From NCBI RefSeq assembly GCF_049965315.1, contig NZ_JBMFWL010000009.1, positions 1 to 64,000 of the forward strand: a DNA stretch of 64,000 nt. Reading direction: 5' to 3'. The notes under the pieces are model-generated. The model did not search any database, had not been told where the DNA came from, and saw only the letters and a list, made by a program, of their open reading frames with translations. Within the stretch, counting starts at the first letter, position 1, and every line of letters starts with the position of its first letter. Both the position numbers and the translations under genes were made by a program. The DNA is from Acidithiobacillus_B sp049965315 (GTDB lineage Bacteria; Pseudomonadota; Gammaproteobacteria; Acidithiobacillales; Acidithiobacillaceae). Positions 57,012 to 64,000 of the stretch are shown here, in pieces.

Positions 57012-59849
57012 TCAATTGGGTTGCGGCGCGTGCATGATGCCTTCCCAAAGGATGCGATTATATTGGGCAGTATCAATGCGGTCTTCGGCCGAAAAATCCA
57101 TTCCCCGGGTTTTTGCGGCCCAGTATTTCCCGTCGTGCAAAGGCCGCAAATGGCTTTGGGCGCTGCTGCAGGATCGATATCTGGCTGGCCAGCGGCTGGC
57201 GAGGGCGGTGCTGTGCAGCATCCCCGAGGGGCAGGCCTGGAAGCTCCATTGCTTTTGCCGGGGATCGAAGATGTCGCTCATCGGGCGGGCGGCGCCGTCC
57301 AGGGCGCTCAGGGGCGGCAGTCCCAGCACCATCTCCATGGTGCGCAGCAGGTTGAGGGTGTTGTAGGGGGTGGAAAGCACCGCGCCTTGCTTCACATAGG
57401 GGCCGACGACGAAGGCGATGCTGCGGTGGGCATCCACATGGTCCGGGCCGTCCTGGGCGTCATCTTCCACCACGAATATCAGGGTATCCCGGGCGTAGCG
57501 GCTATGGGCGATCCGCTCCGCCAGCAAGCCGACGGCAAAATCATTGTCTGCGACCTGGAGTTCCGGCGTGTTGACGCCATCCATGGCTTGGGCAAATTTC
57601 CCCGTATGGTCATTCATGAAGCGTATGAGCGAGAGGGCGGGCAGTTTGCCATTGCGTTCATAGGCGCGGAATTCCCGCTCCCATTCCCGGTAGCGATAAT
57701 AATCCGGGTAGGCGTTATCAAAGCTGCGGAAAAAGGGATCGGTATGGGCGGCGAGTTCCGGATTGGCCGGATAGGCCTGGATGATCTGGTCCTGGTAGGG
57801 GTGGCGCGATAGGGGGATCTGCTTGCTGCCGGCCCCATAGCGTTCCAGGTCCACAAAAAATCCATAATTGCGCAGGCTGAGTCCGTGGCGCAGGGCGGCG
57901 CTCCACAGATAACCTTGCTGGTGCCGTCCGGCGGCGCTGTCCGGTGCGGCAAGGTCGGCGGTCCCTGGCAGAAGGTCCGGGTCCTCGGGGGTGTCGGGAT
58001 TGGCCGCGCGCCGTTCTTTCCCCTCCAGGCCCACATTGACATTGCGATTGGTGCCTTCCCAATCGTAGGAACCGCCGCCTTGGGCATAATTGTTGGGCAG
58101 CATTTTGCTGTTGATGTCCGACTCCCGGGCCGCGGTGGACCAGGCCCAGCCATCGCCGCTCACTTCCCCCGTATCCAGAAAGTGATCGAGCAGGACAAAA
58201 TCCAGGGCGAAGCGATGCTGGTTGGGGGTCACGGCCCGGGGAAATTCGGTGAGGGAGGGGTCGCCGTTGCCGCGGGGAAGGTCGCCCAGCACCTGATCGT
58301 AGGAACGGTTTTCCTTGACGATATAGATGACGTGCCGGATATGCCGGTGCAGGAAATCCATGACCTGCCGGTCGGTGCGGGAAAGGAGGGCGGAATGGTT
58401 GTTTTTCAGGACCACCGAGGTCATGGATGGGAGGTCCACCTTGGCCGGGTGCGGAATCTCCTGCAGGCCCGAAAGGGAAAGTTGCAAAATGTATTGATTG
58501 GGTTGCGGCCGGACGGGGGACGAGGCGATGCAGCCATGGCGATAACCGGAGCAATATCCCGGATTGGCTCCGGGAACGGATTTATTGTTGATCACCCAAA
58601 GGGCGTCGCCGGCCGGTGCCGGGACCAGATCCTGCGGCGACCATGCCGTTGGCAGGAGGCCGAGGCTGCGCGGCATTGCTCCCGTCAGGGAGAGCACGGC
58701 TACGGCATTCATCTGGCCCAGGGTGGCGTAAAGCCGCCGATGATCCGGCGAGATGCCGAGGGCGTTGGCCGACCAGCCCAGATTTTCTTCGCCCGGGGAA
58801 ACTCCCGGGGTCCCGGTGCGGTGCGCCTCCTCCGGAAGCAGGCCGACCTGACCCTGTAACTGGAGTTTTTGGGTGTCGATGACGGCGATGCTGTCGCGGT
58901 TTTCCATGGCCACGTAGAGCCGCTGGCGGGCCTCGTCCAGGATCAGGCGGTTGGGATTCCCCGGCGTGGCGATGCGGGCGACGACCTGCGGATCGTCGTT
59001 GGCGGTGTCCATGACGACGATTTCGCGGTCGCGCATGCTGGAGACATAGGCGCGCTGCCGCTGATCCATGACGATCCAGAAGGGGCTTTCCCCCCCGGCC
59101 TGTCCGTGCCGCCCTTCGCTGGGGCCGGGACGCAGGTCCATGTCCCGGAGAACGCGGCGTTGGTCCAGGTCGATCATGCTCACCGAATCATTGTAGAAAT
59201 TGCTCACGAGGAGGCGCTTGCCGTCGGGGCTGAGGGCGAGGCCGGCGGTGAGGGGCTTGACGTGGAGACCAAGGCCGGACCGGTGTCCGAGAGGGATGGG
59301 ATGGCCATCGGCCCGCCACGATCCGGAGGGCTCCGTTTTTTTGAAAATCAGCACGTTGTCATCGACGCCGCCGCCCACATAGAGGGTTTTGCCGTCCGCC
59401 GACAGGGCCATGCCGCAAAAGCTGTTGTCGATGGGCAGGACCTGGACGGTTTGCGGCTGGTGAGGGTCGGAGACGTCCTCGATGATCACGCTCTGCCGTG
59501 AATGCCGCGCCGACGGCTGGCCATGGGCATCGGCGTTCAGCTTGAATCCGGAGGTCAGGATCAATAAATAGTGCCCGTCCGGCGTCGGTAATGCGCTGAC
59601 GGCACCCCGCGCATAGACCGGCGCAGCGCCGCCATCGGTCCTGAGGCGATCCCAAAACCGGGAGCCGGGGGCGGCCTGTGGCGAAATACGCTGACCGGTG
59701 GGCAGCACTGCTGCCTCCGCCCTTGCGCTTTCGCGGTGACCGGCACTGGACGGCAGCCCATCCTTCCCGTCCATTGCGCTTTGCGCTGCGGCAGGGCCGG
59801 CCAGGAGGGCAAGGGCGCCGGACAGGAGGAATAACAAGGTGCGATGCAT
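57012..59849 (-). CDS. Secreted beta-propeller/phosphoesterase (YncE-like plus alkaline phosphatase-type)
   Basis: The 945-residue protein has a signal peptide (1-22, ending AGPAAAQ), a YVTN-type beta-propeller in the first half (repeats such as LSADGKTLYVGGGVDDNV, LSPDGKRLLVSNFYNDSV, RLYVAMENRDSIAVIDT) and a phosphoesterase domain in the second (HVIYIVKENRSYDQVLGDL, DTLIFVVEDDAQDGPDHVDAHRS). This matches the bifunctional YncE/alkaline-phosphatase family. It may release phosphate from extracellular or periplasmic substrates. The ATG at 59849 has GGAG 8 bases upstream. It lies between a TonB-dependent receptor and a TonB. Confidence 0.88.
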   Translation of the reverse strand: MHRTLLFLLSGALALLAGPAAAQSAMDGKDGLPSSAGHRESARAEAAVLPTGQRISPQAAPGSRFWDRLRTDGGAAPVYARGAVSALPTPDGHYLLILTSGFKLNADAHGQPSARHSRQSVIIEDVSDPHQPQTVQVLPIDNSFCGMALSADGKTLYVGGGVDDNVLIFKKTEPSGSWRADGHPIPLGHRSGLGLHVKPLTAGLALSPDGKRLLVSNFYNDSVSMIDLDQRRVLRDMDLRPGPSEGRHGQAGGESPFWIVMDQRQRAYVSSMRDREIVVMDTANDDPQVVARIATPGNPNRLILDEARQRLYVAMENRDSIAVIDTQKLQLQGQVGLLPEEAHRTGTPGVSPGEENLGWSANALGISPDHRRLYATLGQMNAVAVLSLTGAMPRSLGLLPTAWSPQDLVPAPAGDALWVINNKSVPGANPGYCSGYRHGCIASSPVRPQPNQYILQLSLSGLQEIPHPAKVDLPSMTSVVLKNNHSALLSRTDRQVMDFLHRHIRHVIYIVKENRSYDQVLGDLPRGNGDPSLTEFPRAVTPNQHRFALDFVLLDHFLDTGEVSGDGWAWSTAARESDINSKMLPNNYAQGGGSYDWEGTNRNVNVGLEGKERRAANPDTPEDPDLLPGTADLAAPDSAAGRHQQGYLWSAALRHGLSLRNYGFFVDLERYGAGSKQIPLSRHPYQDQIIQAYPANPELAAHTDPFFRSFDNAYPDYYRYREWEREFRAYERNGKLPALSLIRFMNDHTGKFAQAMDGVNTPELQVADNDFAVGLLAERIAHSRYARDTLIFVVEDDAQDGPDHVDAHRSIAFVVGPYVKQGAVLSTPYNTLNLLRTMEMVLGLPPLSALDGAARPMSDIFDPRQKQWSFQACPSGMLHSTALASRWPARYRSCSSAQSHLRPLHDGKYWAAKTRGMDFSAEDRIDTAQYNRILWEGIMHAPQPN

Positions 59850-59948
59850 GAGCAGTCTCCAGTATCTTCGCAGATGTTTCGGCACGTAACGCAACTTGGG
59901 AAGGCGATGCGGGCACGCGGCGATGGCCTGTCGGTGCCCGGGAATGCA

Positions 59949-62165
59949 TCAGAAGGTACCGCTCACCGTACCGAAGACCTGACGTGGCGCGCCGTTTTGC
60001 AGGGTCCAGAACGTGCCCTGCGGATCGGAGGAGACAAAGCCGTTGGTGCCGATGGTGGCCCAGTAGTTTTCGTTGAGGAGGTTGGTGATGTTCAACTGGA
60101 AGCGCAGTTCCTGGAGCCCGAGGACGCGGCGCAGGCGGTAGCCGGTGCTGAGGTCCGTCAGCCAGTAGCCCGGCACTTTGGCGTCATTGGTGTAGGTGTA
60201 ATAGCGTTCGCCCGCATATTTTGCGCCCAGGCGGCCGAAGAAACCGGCATGTTCATAGGCGAGCTGGGTGGCAAACATCAGGCGCGGGGCATCCACGACA
60301 TTTTTGCCGGCGGCCCGTACCAGGGTCGTGCCGTCCAGGTAGTCGGACTGGTACTTGGAAGAGGTATAAGTCAAGGAGTTGTACCAGGTCACATCCCGGA
60401 TGGGCGACCATTGAAAGGCGCCTTCCACGCCGCGGGTATGCACGGAGCCGACGTTGGCCATGGTGGAGGGGCAGCCGAGGATGCCCGCGCACTGGGAGAT
60501 GCTCAGCAGGCGGTTGTCAAAGTTGACCAGATAGGCATCCAGAGACGCCTGGAAATCGCCCCGCTGGGTCTTGATGCCGATATCCAGGGTCTGGGAAGTT
60601 TCCGGCTTGAGGCTGCCGGAGGTGGCGTTGAAAGCGGCCGGGGTGGTGGAGAACGGTCCACTAACGCCCGGCTGAAAGGCGCGCATGTTCTGGGCGTAGG
60701 AGAAAAAAATGTTCTCCGAGGGGGTGAGCTGATAATTCAGGCCCACCTGCGGCAGGAGGCCGCGCTGGGCGCTGATGGAACCAGCAGCGCGATTGCCCAC
60801 CAGGGAGCTGGCATCAATGTTCACATGGGGGCTTTTGACGCCCAGGGTCACTTTTAGCCGGTCGTTGAAGAAGGTGGCCTGATCCTGGGCGAAGAACTGC
60901 CAGGTGGTGGTGTTGAACTGCTGCAAGAAAGCCGTGGCAAAGGGGTTGCTGAGGAAATGATCGTAGGCATTGATGTCGCCGGAGGTGATATTGTAGTAAT
61001 TCCGGGCAAGCTGATGTTTGTTGTATTCATACCAGAATCCGGCGCTGAGTTGGTGATTGTTGAGCTGCGCCACCAGCGAAGAGATGACGCCGCCCCGGCG
61101 GATGCCATATTCCGTGGTGCGGATGGATATGGGCAGGCCCGATGGGGAGGGCACATAAGGGGTATACCAATGCCCTTGCCCATCATTGTGGTGATAATAG
61201 ACGGTGGTATCGAGCCGGGCGATGGCGGAGAGCTTGAGATTGGCGTTCACATAAGCCAGTTCGTCGTTGCGCAGGCCGCGAGCGAAATAATAGGCATCGT
61301 CAACGCTGGTCACGCCGCCGGTAAATATGCCCTTGGCGGCGTTGATGGCGCGCTGGAAATCCGGGGCATAATTGTCCCAGTTCCAGCCCAGACGCCGCTG
61401 GGAGTCGAGGGAGAGATCGGCGTAGTCGCTTTCATCACGGCGGGATATGTCGACAAAAGCCGTGATCTTGCTCTCGCCGAAGAAGTGCACGATCTTGGCG
61501 TTGAGCTGTTTTTCGCTTTGCGGGCCATAGCCTTTCCATTTGTCGGCGCGGCTGTAGAGCAGGCTGACGAAGGCCTTGGTCTGGGCGCCCATGTCGCCGG
61601 TATCCAGGCGCAGGAAGGTGCGGCTGGAGTTGGCGCTGCCATAGGTCTCGGCCAGGGTCACGCCGAAGCGGTTCTTGGGATCGACGGAAAAGAACTGAAC
61701 GCTGCCGCCCAGGTTGCTGGTGGAGGCCGTGCCGGTATCGCTGGCCCCCTCGGAGACGCTGACCCGGCTGATGTTTTCCTGGCTGATGGCGCGCCCGATG
61801 GAAAGGCCGTTGTTATTGCCGTAGCTCTGATCGCCCAGGGGCAATCCGTCCAGCGTGAAACCGAGCTGGTTCTGGTTGAAGCCACGGATGCTGAAGCGGC
61901 TGGCCCACTCGTAATTGCCGAGGGGGTCTGATGAGGAAAAGAATACGCCGGGTAGCTTCTGCAGGGAGGCCAGGGGGCTATATCCCGGCGGGGCCTCACT
62001 GAGTTCCGAACGGGTCATGGTCAGGACCTGCCGTGTTTCCTTCTGGCCGAATACCGAGACATCGTCGGTTTTGACCGGATCATCGGCAAGGGCCGGAACG
62101 GGGCCGATGAAGGTGGCGGCCAGGATGGCCTTGACGATGGCGCGTGGTGTCACGATGTGCTTCAT
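59949..62165 (-). CDS. TonB-dependent outer-membrane receptor
   Basis: The 738-residue protein has a signal peptide (1-27, ending VPALA), a plug domain with SPLASLQKLPGVFFSSSDPLGNYEWASRFSIRGFNQNQLGFTLDGLPLGD and NLGGSVQFFS, and a 22-strand-type barrel that ends with a terminal Phe. The substrate is not readable; candidates are a siderophore, a metal complex or an organophosphate, given the adjacent phosphoesterase. It follows tonB after 20 bases and precedes the phosphoesterase by 99 bases on the same strand. Confidence 0.92.
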   Translation of the reverse strand: MKHIVTPRAIVKAILAATFIGPVPALADDPVKTDDVSVFGQKETRQVLTMTRSELSEAPPGYSPLASLQKLPGVFFSSSDPLGNYEWASRFSIRGFNQNQLGFTLDGLPLGDQSYGNNNGLSIGRAISQENISRVSVSEGASDTGTASTSNLGGSVQFFSVDPKNRFGVTLAETYGSANSSRTFLRLDTGDMGAQTKAFVSLLYSRADKWKGYGPQSEKQLNAKIVHFFGESKITAFVDISRRDESDYADLSLDSQRRLGWNWDNYAPDFQRAINAAKGIFTGGVTSVDDAYYFARGLRNDELAYVNANLKLSAIARLDTTVYYHHNDGQGHWYTPYVPSPSGLPISIRTTEYGIRRGGVISSLVAQLNNHQLSAGFWYEYNKHQLARNYYNITSGDINAYDHFLSNPFATAFLQQFNTTTWQFFAQDQATFFNDRLKVTLGVKSPHVNIDASSLVGNRAAGSISAQRGLLPQVGLNYQLTPSENIFFSYAQNMRAFQPGVSGPFSTTPAAFNATSGSLKPETSQTLDIGIKTQRGDFQASLDAYLVNFDNRLLSISQCAGILGCPSTMANVGSVHTRGVEGAFQWSPIRDVTWYNSLTYTSSKYQSDYLDGTTLVRAAGKNVVDAPRLMFATQLAYEHAGFFGRLGAKYAGERYYTYTNDAKVPGYWLTDLSTGYRLRRVLGLQELRFQLNITNLLNENYWATIGTNGFVSSDPQGTFWTLQNGAPRQVFGTVSGTF

Positions 62166-62185
62166 TGTTAGCTCCCTCGGTGATG

Positions 62186-62914
62186 TCAGTCGTCCAATGC
62201 GAAATGCACGGTGGTGGTGAAGGTCTTGCCGGGTGTTCCGGGCCAGAGGCCGGGGGTCATGGCGTCAAAGCGGCTGGCGCGCAGGGCCTTCAAGGCGGCT
62301 GCGTCGAGCAGCCGGAAGCCGGAGGACTGGAGGATCGATGCCTCCACCACGCTGCCTTGCCGGCTGATGGTGTAGGCGAGGACGACGTCGCCGGTCATGC
62401 CGAGCTCCTTGGCGCTGGCGGGATAGACCTTGTGCTTTTCGATCTCGCCCGCCACCCTGCCGGCGTATTGTCCCTCTCCGGCCCGGTCCTCCCCGGGCCC
62501 TGGGTCGCTTTTGACCGGGGTGGCGTTCTGGACGGGCGGGGCGGCCACGGGCGACGGATCGGCTGGCGCGACCGGCATGAGACTCGGCGCCGGGGCGGTC
62601 GGCCGCGCTGCCTCCACCGGCTGGCGGACGGGCTGCGGAAGGGGTTTCGCGACCGGTTTCGGCGTGGGCTTGGGTGCCGCCTTGGGTTGCGCTGCCGGTT
62701 TTTGTGGCGGTGGGATGACCCTGGCCGGCTCCGGAGCGATCAGCGCCAGTTGCATGGGAGGAATGGACGGGGACGGCGGTTTTTCCTGACGGAAGAAAAA
62801 CGCCATGTTGCCGATTACCAGCAGTTCCACTGCCATGGCGGCCAGCAAGGCCCGCCGCAGCAGGGGGCCTTCCTCCGGGGTGTGGAACAACGGGGATGCG
62901 AGGGCAGTGGTCAA
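62186..62914 (-). CDS. tonB: TonB energy transducer
   Basis: The 242-residue protein has an N-terminal membrane helix (about 22-42), a Pro/Lys-rich spacer (APKPTPKPVAKPLPQPVRQP) and a C-terminal TonB domain (AGEIEKHKVYPASAKELGMTGDVVLAYTISRQGSVVEASIL). It couples ExbB/ExbD proton flow to the receptor. It sits 5 bases after exbD and 20 bases before the receptor gene in one operon. Confidence 0.92.
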   Translation of the reverse strand: MTTALASPLFHTPEEGPLLRRALLAAMAVELLVIGNMAFFFRQEKPPSPSIPPMQLALIAPEPARVIPPPQKPAAQPKAAPKPTPKPVAKPLPQPVRQPVEAARPTAPAPSLMPVAPADPSPVAAPPVQNATPVKSDPGPGEDRAGEGQYAGRVAGEIEKHKVYPASAKELGMTGDVVLAYTISRQGSVVEASILQSSGFRLLDAAALKALRASRFDAMTPGLWPGTPGKTFTTTVHFALDD

Positions 62915-62919
62915 GATCC

Positions 62920-63309
62920 CTACTCCGGCTTGGCCGCCAGGCCGATGGCGCTGACGCCGGCGTGGCGGCAGGCGTCCATGACCTTGACCAGGGCCTGGAT
63001 GTCGGCGCCCTGGTCGGCGGCGATGGTGACCTGGGTCTCGGCGGGATTGCCCTGGCGGAGCCTGGCTTCCAGGTCCGGCAGGCTGACGGCGCGGCCGTCC
63101 AGCTCTACTTCACCGGACTGGCGCAGGGTGAGGACGACCTTGGGCTTGGGCAGATCGCGGGCGGTGCTGGAGCCGGGCATCTGCGCGGGCAGCCCCTGGG
63201 TGGGGATCATGTGGATCGTCACCATGATGAAGAAGATCAGCAGGAAGAGCATGATGTCGATCATGGGGATGATCTCCACCCGCCCCTTGCGCATTTCCAG
63301 ATATTGCAT
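62920..63309 (-). CDS. exbD: ExbD biopolymer transport protein
   Basis: The 129-residue protein has a single membrane helix with the essential Asp (D18 in IIPMIDIMLFLLIFFIM) and a periplasmic C-terminal domain. It forms the proton-driven motor with ExbB. It starts 2 bases after the exbB stop and is followed by tonB after 5 bases. Confidence 0.93.
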   Translation of the reverse strand: MQYLEMRKGRVEIIPMIDIMLFLLIFFIMVTIHMIPTQGLPAQMPGSSTARDLPKPKVVLTLRQSGEVELDGRAVSLPDLEARLRQGNPAETQVTIAADQGADIQALVKVMDACRHAGVSAIGLAAKPE

Positions 63310-63311
63310 GC

Positions 63312-63989
63312 TCAGGCCTCCGCGGCGGCGTAAATGAGGGGCTGGGCCTCGCTGTGGATCAGGGCGTGGCTGTGATCGAGGCCCTCCAGGCGGTTGATGA
63401 GCATGGTGCGCAGGGTCTCCATCTGGTGAACGACGTAGCGCATGCGATTGTGCAGGCCGTTGAAGGCCACCAGGCCGACGATGGCGATGACCAGTCCGGC
63501 CGCGGTGGCGAGCAGGGCTTCCGCCACGGAACCGGTGATGAGGGTGGGGTTCTGGGCGGCGTTGTTCAGCACCTGGAAGGCGTGGAACATGCCGATGATG
63601 GTGCCCAGCAGGCCCAGCAGGGGGGCGAGGGTGACGGTGGTGTCAAGTATCCACAGGCGCTTGTCCAATACCGGCACCTGCCGCATCACTGCTTCCTGGA
63701 GGATCTCAGAAAGGCGTCCGCTGTCTTTGATGTGCGGGAAACGCACCGGCCCTTCGAGGATGGCGCGGAAGGGGAAGGCGCTCTTCTCGGCGATCTCCGC
63801 CAGGGCCCGTCCCTGCAGGTTGGGCAGATCTTCGACGGCCAGGGCCGCCTCATTGCCCAGGCGCACCATGCGATTGAGAAAGAGGAAGCGCTCGATGCTC
63901 ACGGTCAGGGCAATGAGCAACAGGATGGGCATGAGGTAAAGGATGCCGCCGGACATGGTGGCGACGTCGGCAATTTGGGTCCAGTTCAT
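63312..63989 (-). CDS. exbB: ExbB biopolymer transport protein
   Basis: The 225-residue protein has three membrane helices: residues about 15-35, 115-140 (LAPLLGLLGTIIGMFHAF) and 155-178 (GSVAEALLATAAGLVIAIVGLVAFN). This is the ExbB/MotA layout. GGAG lies 7 bases before the ATG. It heads the TonB operon on the minus strand; any upstream promoter lies outside the window. Confidence 0.93.
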   Translation of the reverse strand: MNWTQIADVATMSGGILYLMPILLLIALTVSIERFLFLNRMVRLGNEAALAVEDLPNLQGRALAEIAEKSAFPFRAILEGPVRFPHIKDSGRLSEILQEAVMRQVPVLDKRLWILDTTVTLAPLLGLLGTIIGMFHAFQVLNNAAQNPTLITGSVAEALLATAAGLVIAIVGLVAFNGLHNRMRYVVHQMETLRTMLINRLEGLDHSHALIHSEAQPLIYAAAEA

Positions 63990-64000
63990 GAGCTAACTCC

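Overview
This 64 kb window is bacterial chromosome from a GC-rich proteobacterium. The left quarter is one long plus-strand block of translation genes: the 3' end of tuf, then the S10, spc and alpha operons in the order usual for beta- and gammaproteobacteria (rpsJ to rplQ, with secY, adk, infA, rpmJ and rpoA). An outward-facing uvrA/ssb pair follows. Gene content and style suggest an acidophilic Acidithiobacillus-like lineage, but this is inference. S14, S4, L36 and adenylate kinase in this block all carry complete cysteine-type zinc sites, which is unusual for proteobacteria.

From 18.3 to 19.7 kb lies a small relic island. It holds N-terminal stubs of a Res-type restriction gene and a Mod-type DNA methyltransferase, a degenerate addiction-module gene, and an apparently intact vapBC pair behind a palindromic operator. 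At 20.0-22.4 kb a structured leader precedes an Nramp-related transporter, a small membrane protein and an MgtC-like protein, probably a magnesium or manganese unit. A DUF445 membrane protein, nicotinate phosphoribosyltransferase and a DHA2 drug-type exporter complete this part.

The most notable region is 27.3-44.1 kb, a complete-looking aryl polyene (xanthomonadin-like) pigment cluster that is visibly more AT-rich than its surroundings. A plus-strand arm (28.3-32.3 kb) encodes a flavin halogenase-like protein with the WxWxIP motif, a chorismatase of the FkbO/Hyg5/XanB2 type (source of hydroxybenzoate), a PlsC-type acyltransferase and a family 2 glycosyltransferase. A minus-strand arm (36.8-32.3 kb) encodes a ketosynthase, a chain-length-factor-like partner, a dehydratase, a ketoreductase and a cation/proton antiporter. 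A second minus-strand arm (44.1-37.6 kb) encodes a COG4648 membrane protein, an AMP-dependent starter-unit ligase, a second hotdog dehydratase, an LpxL-type acyltransferase, a LolA-like carrier and an MMPL/RND exporter. The only recognised acyl carrier protein sits alone on the plus strand between the two minus arms. The predicted flow is chorismate to hydroxybenzoate, ligation to ACP, iterative extension and dehydration, possible halogenation, attachment to a lipid, and export to the outer membrane.

The right part (44.3-64 kb) mixes housekeeping and accessory genes: an unexplained non-coding stretch with inverted repeats; a Spy/CpxP-like periplasmic protein; an LpxL acyltransferase; tRNA-Arg(UCU) and tRNA-Pro(UGG); a YtxH-like protein; phosphoglucomutase; an AurF-like diiron oxygenase; an NAD-dependent epimerase; a luciferase-like flavin oxidoreductase; oligoribonuclease; a candidate small gene with strong translation and termination signals; and an OmpR/EnvZ-type two-component pair. 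The window ends in a TonB import locus (exbB-exbD-tonB-receptor) that also contains a large secreted beta-propeller/phosphoesterase and a second TonB.
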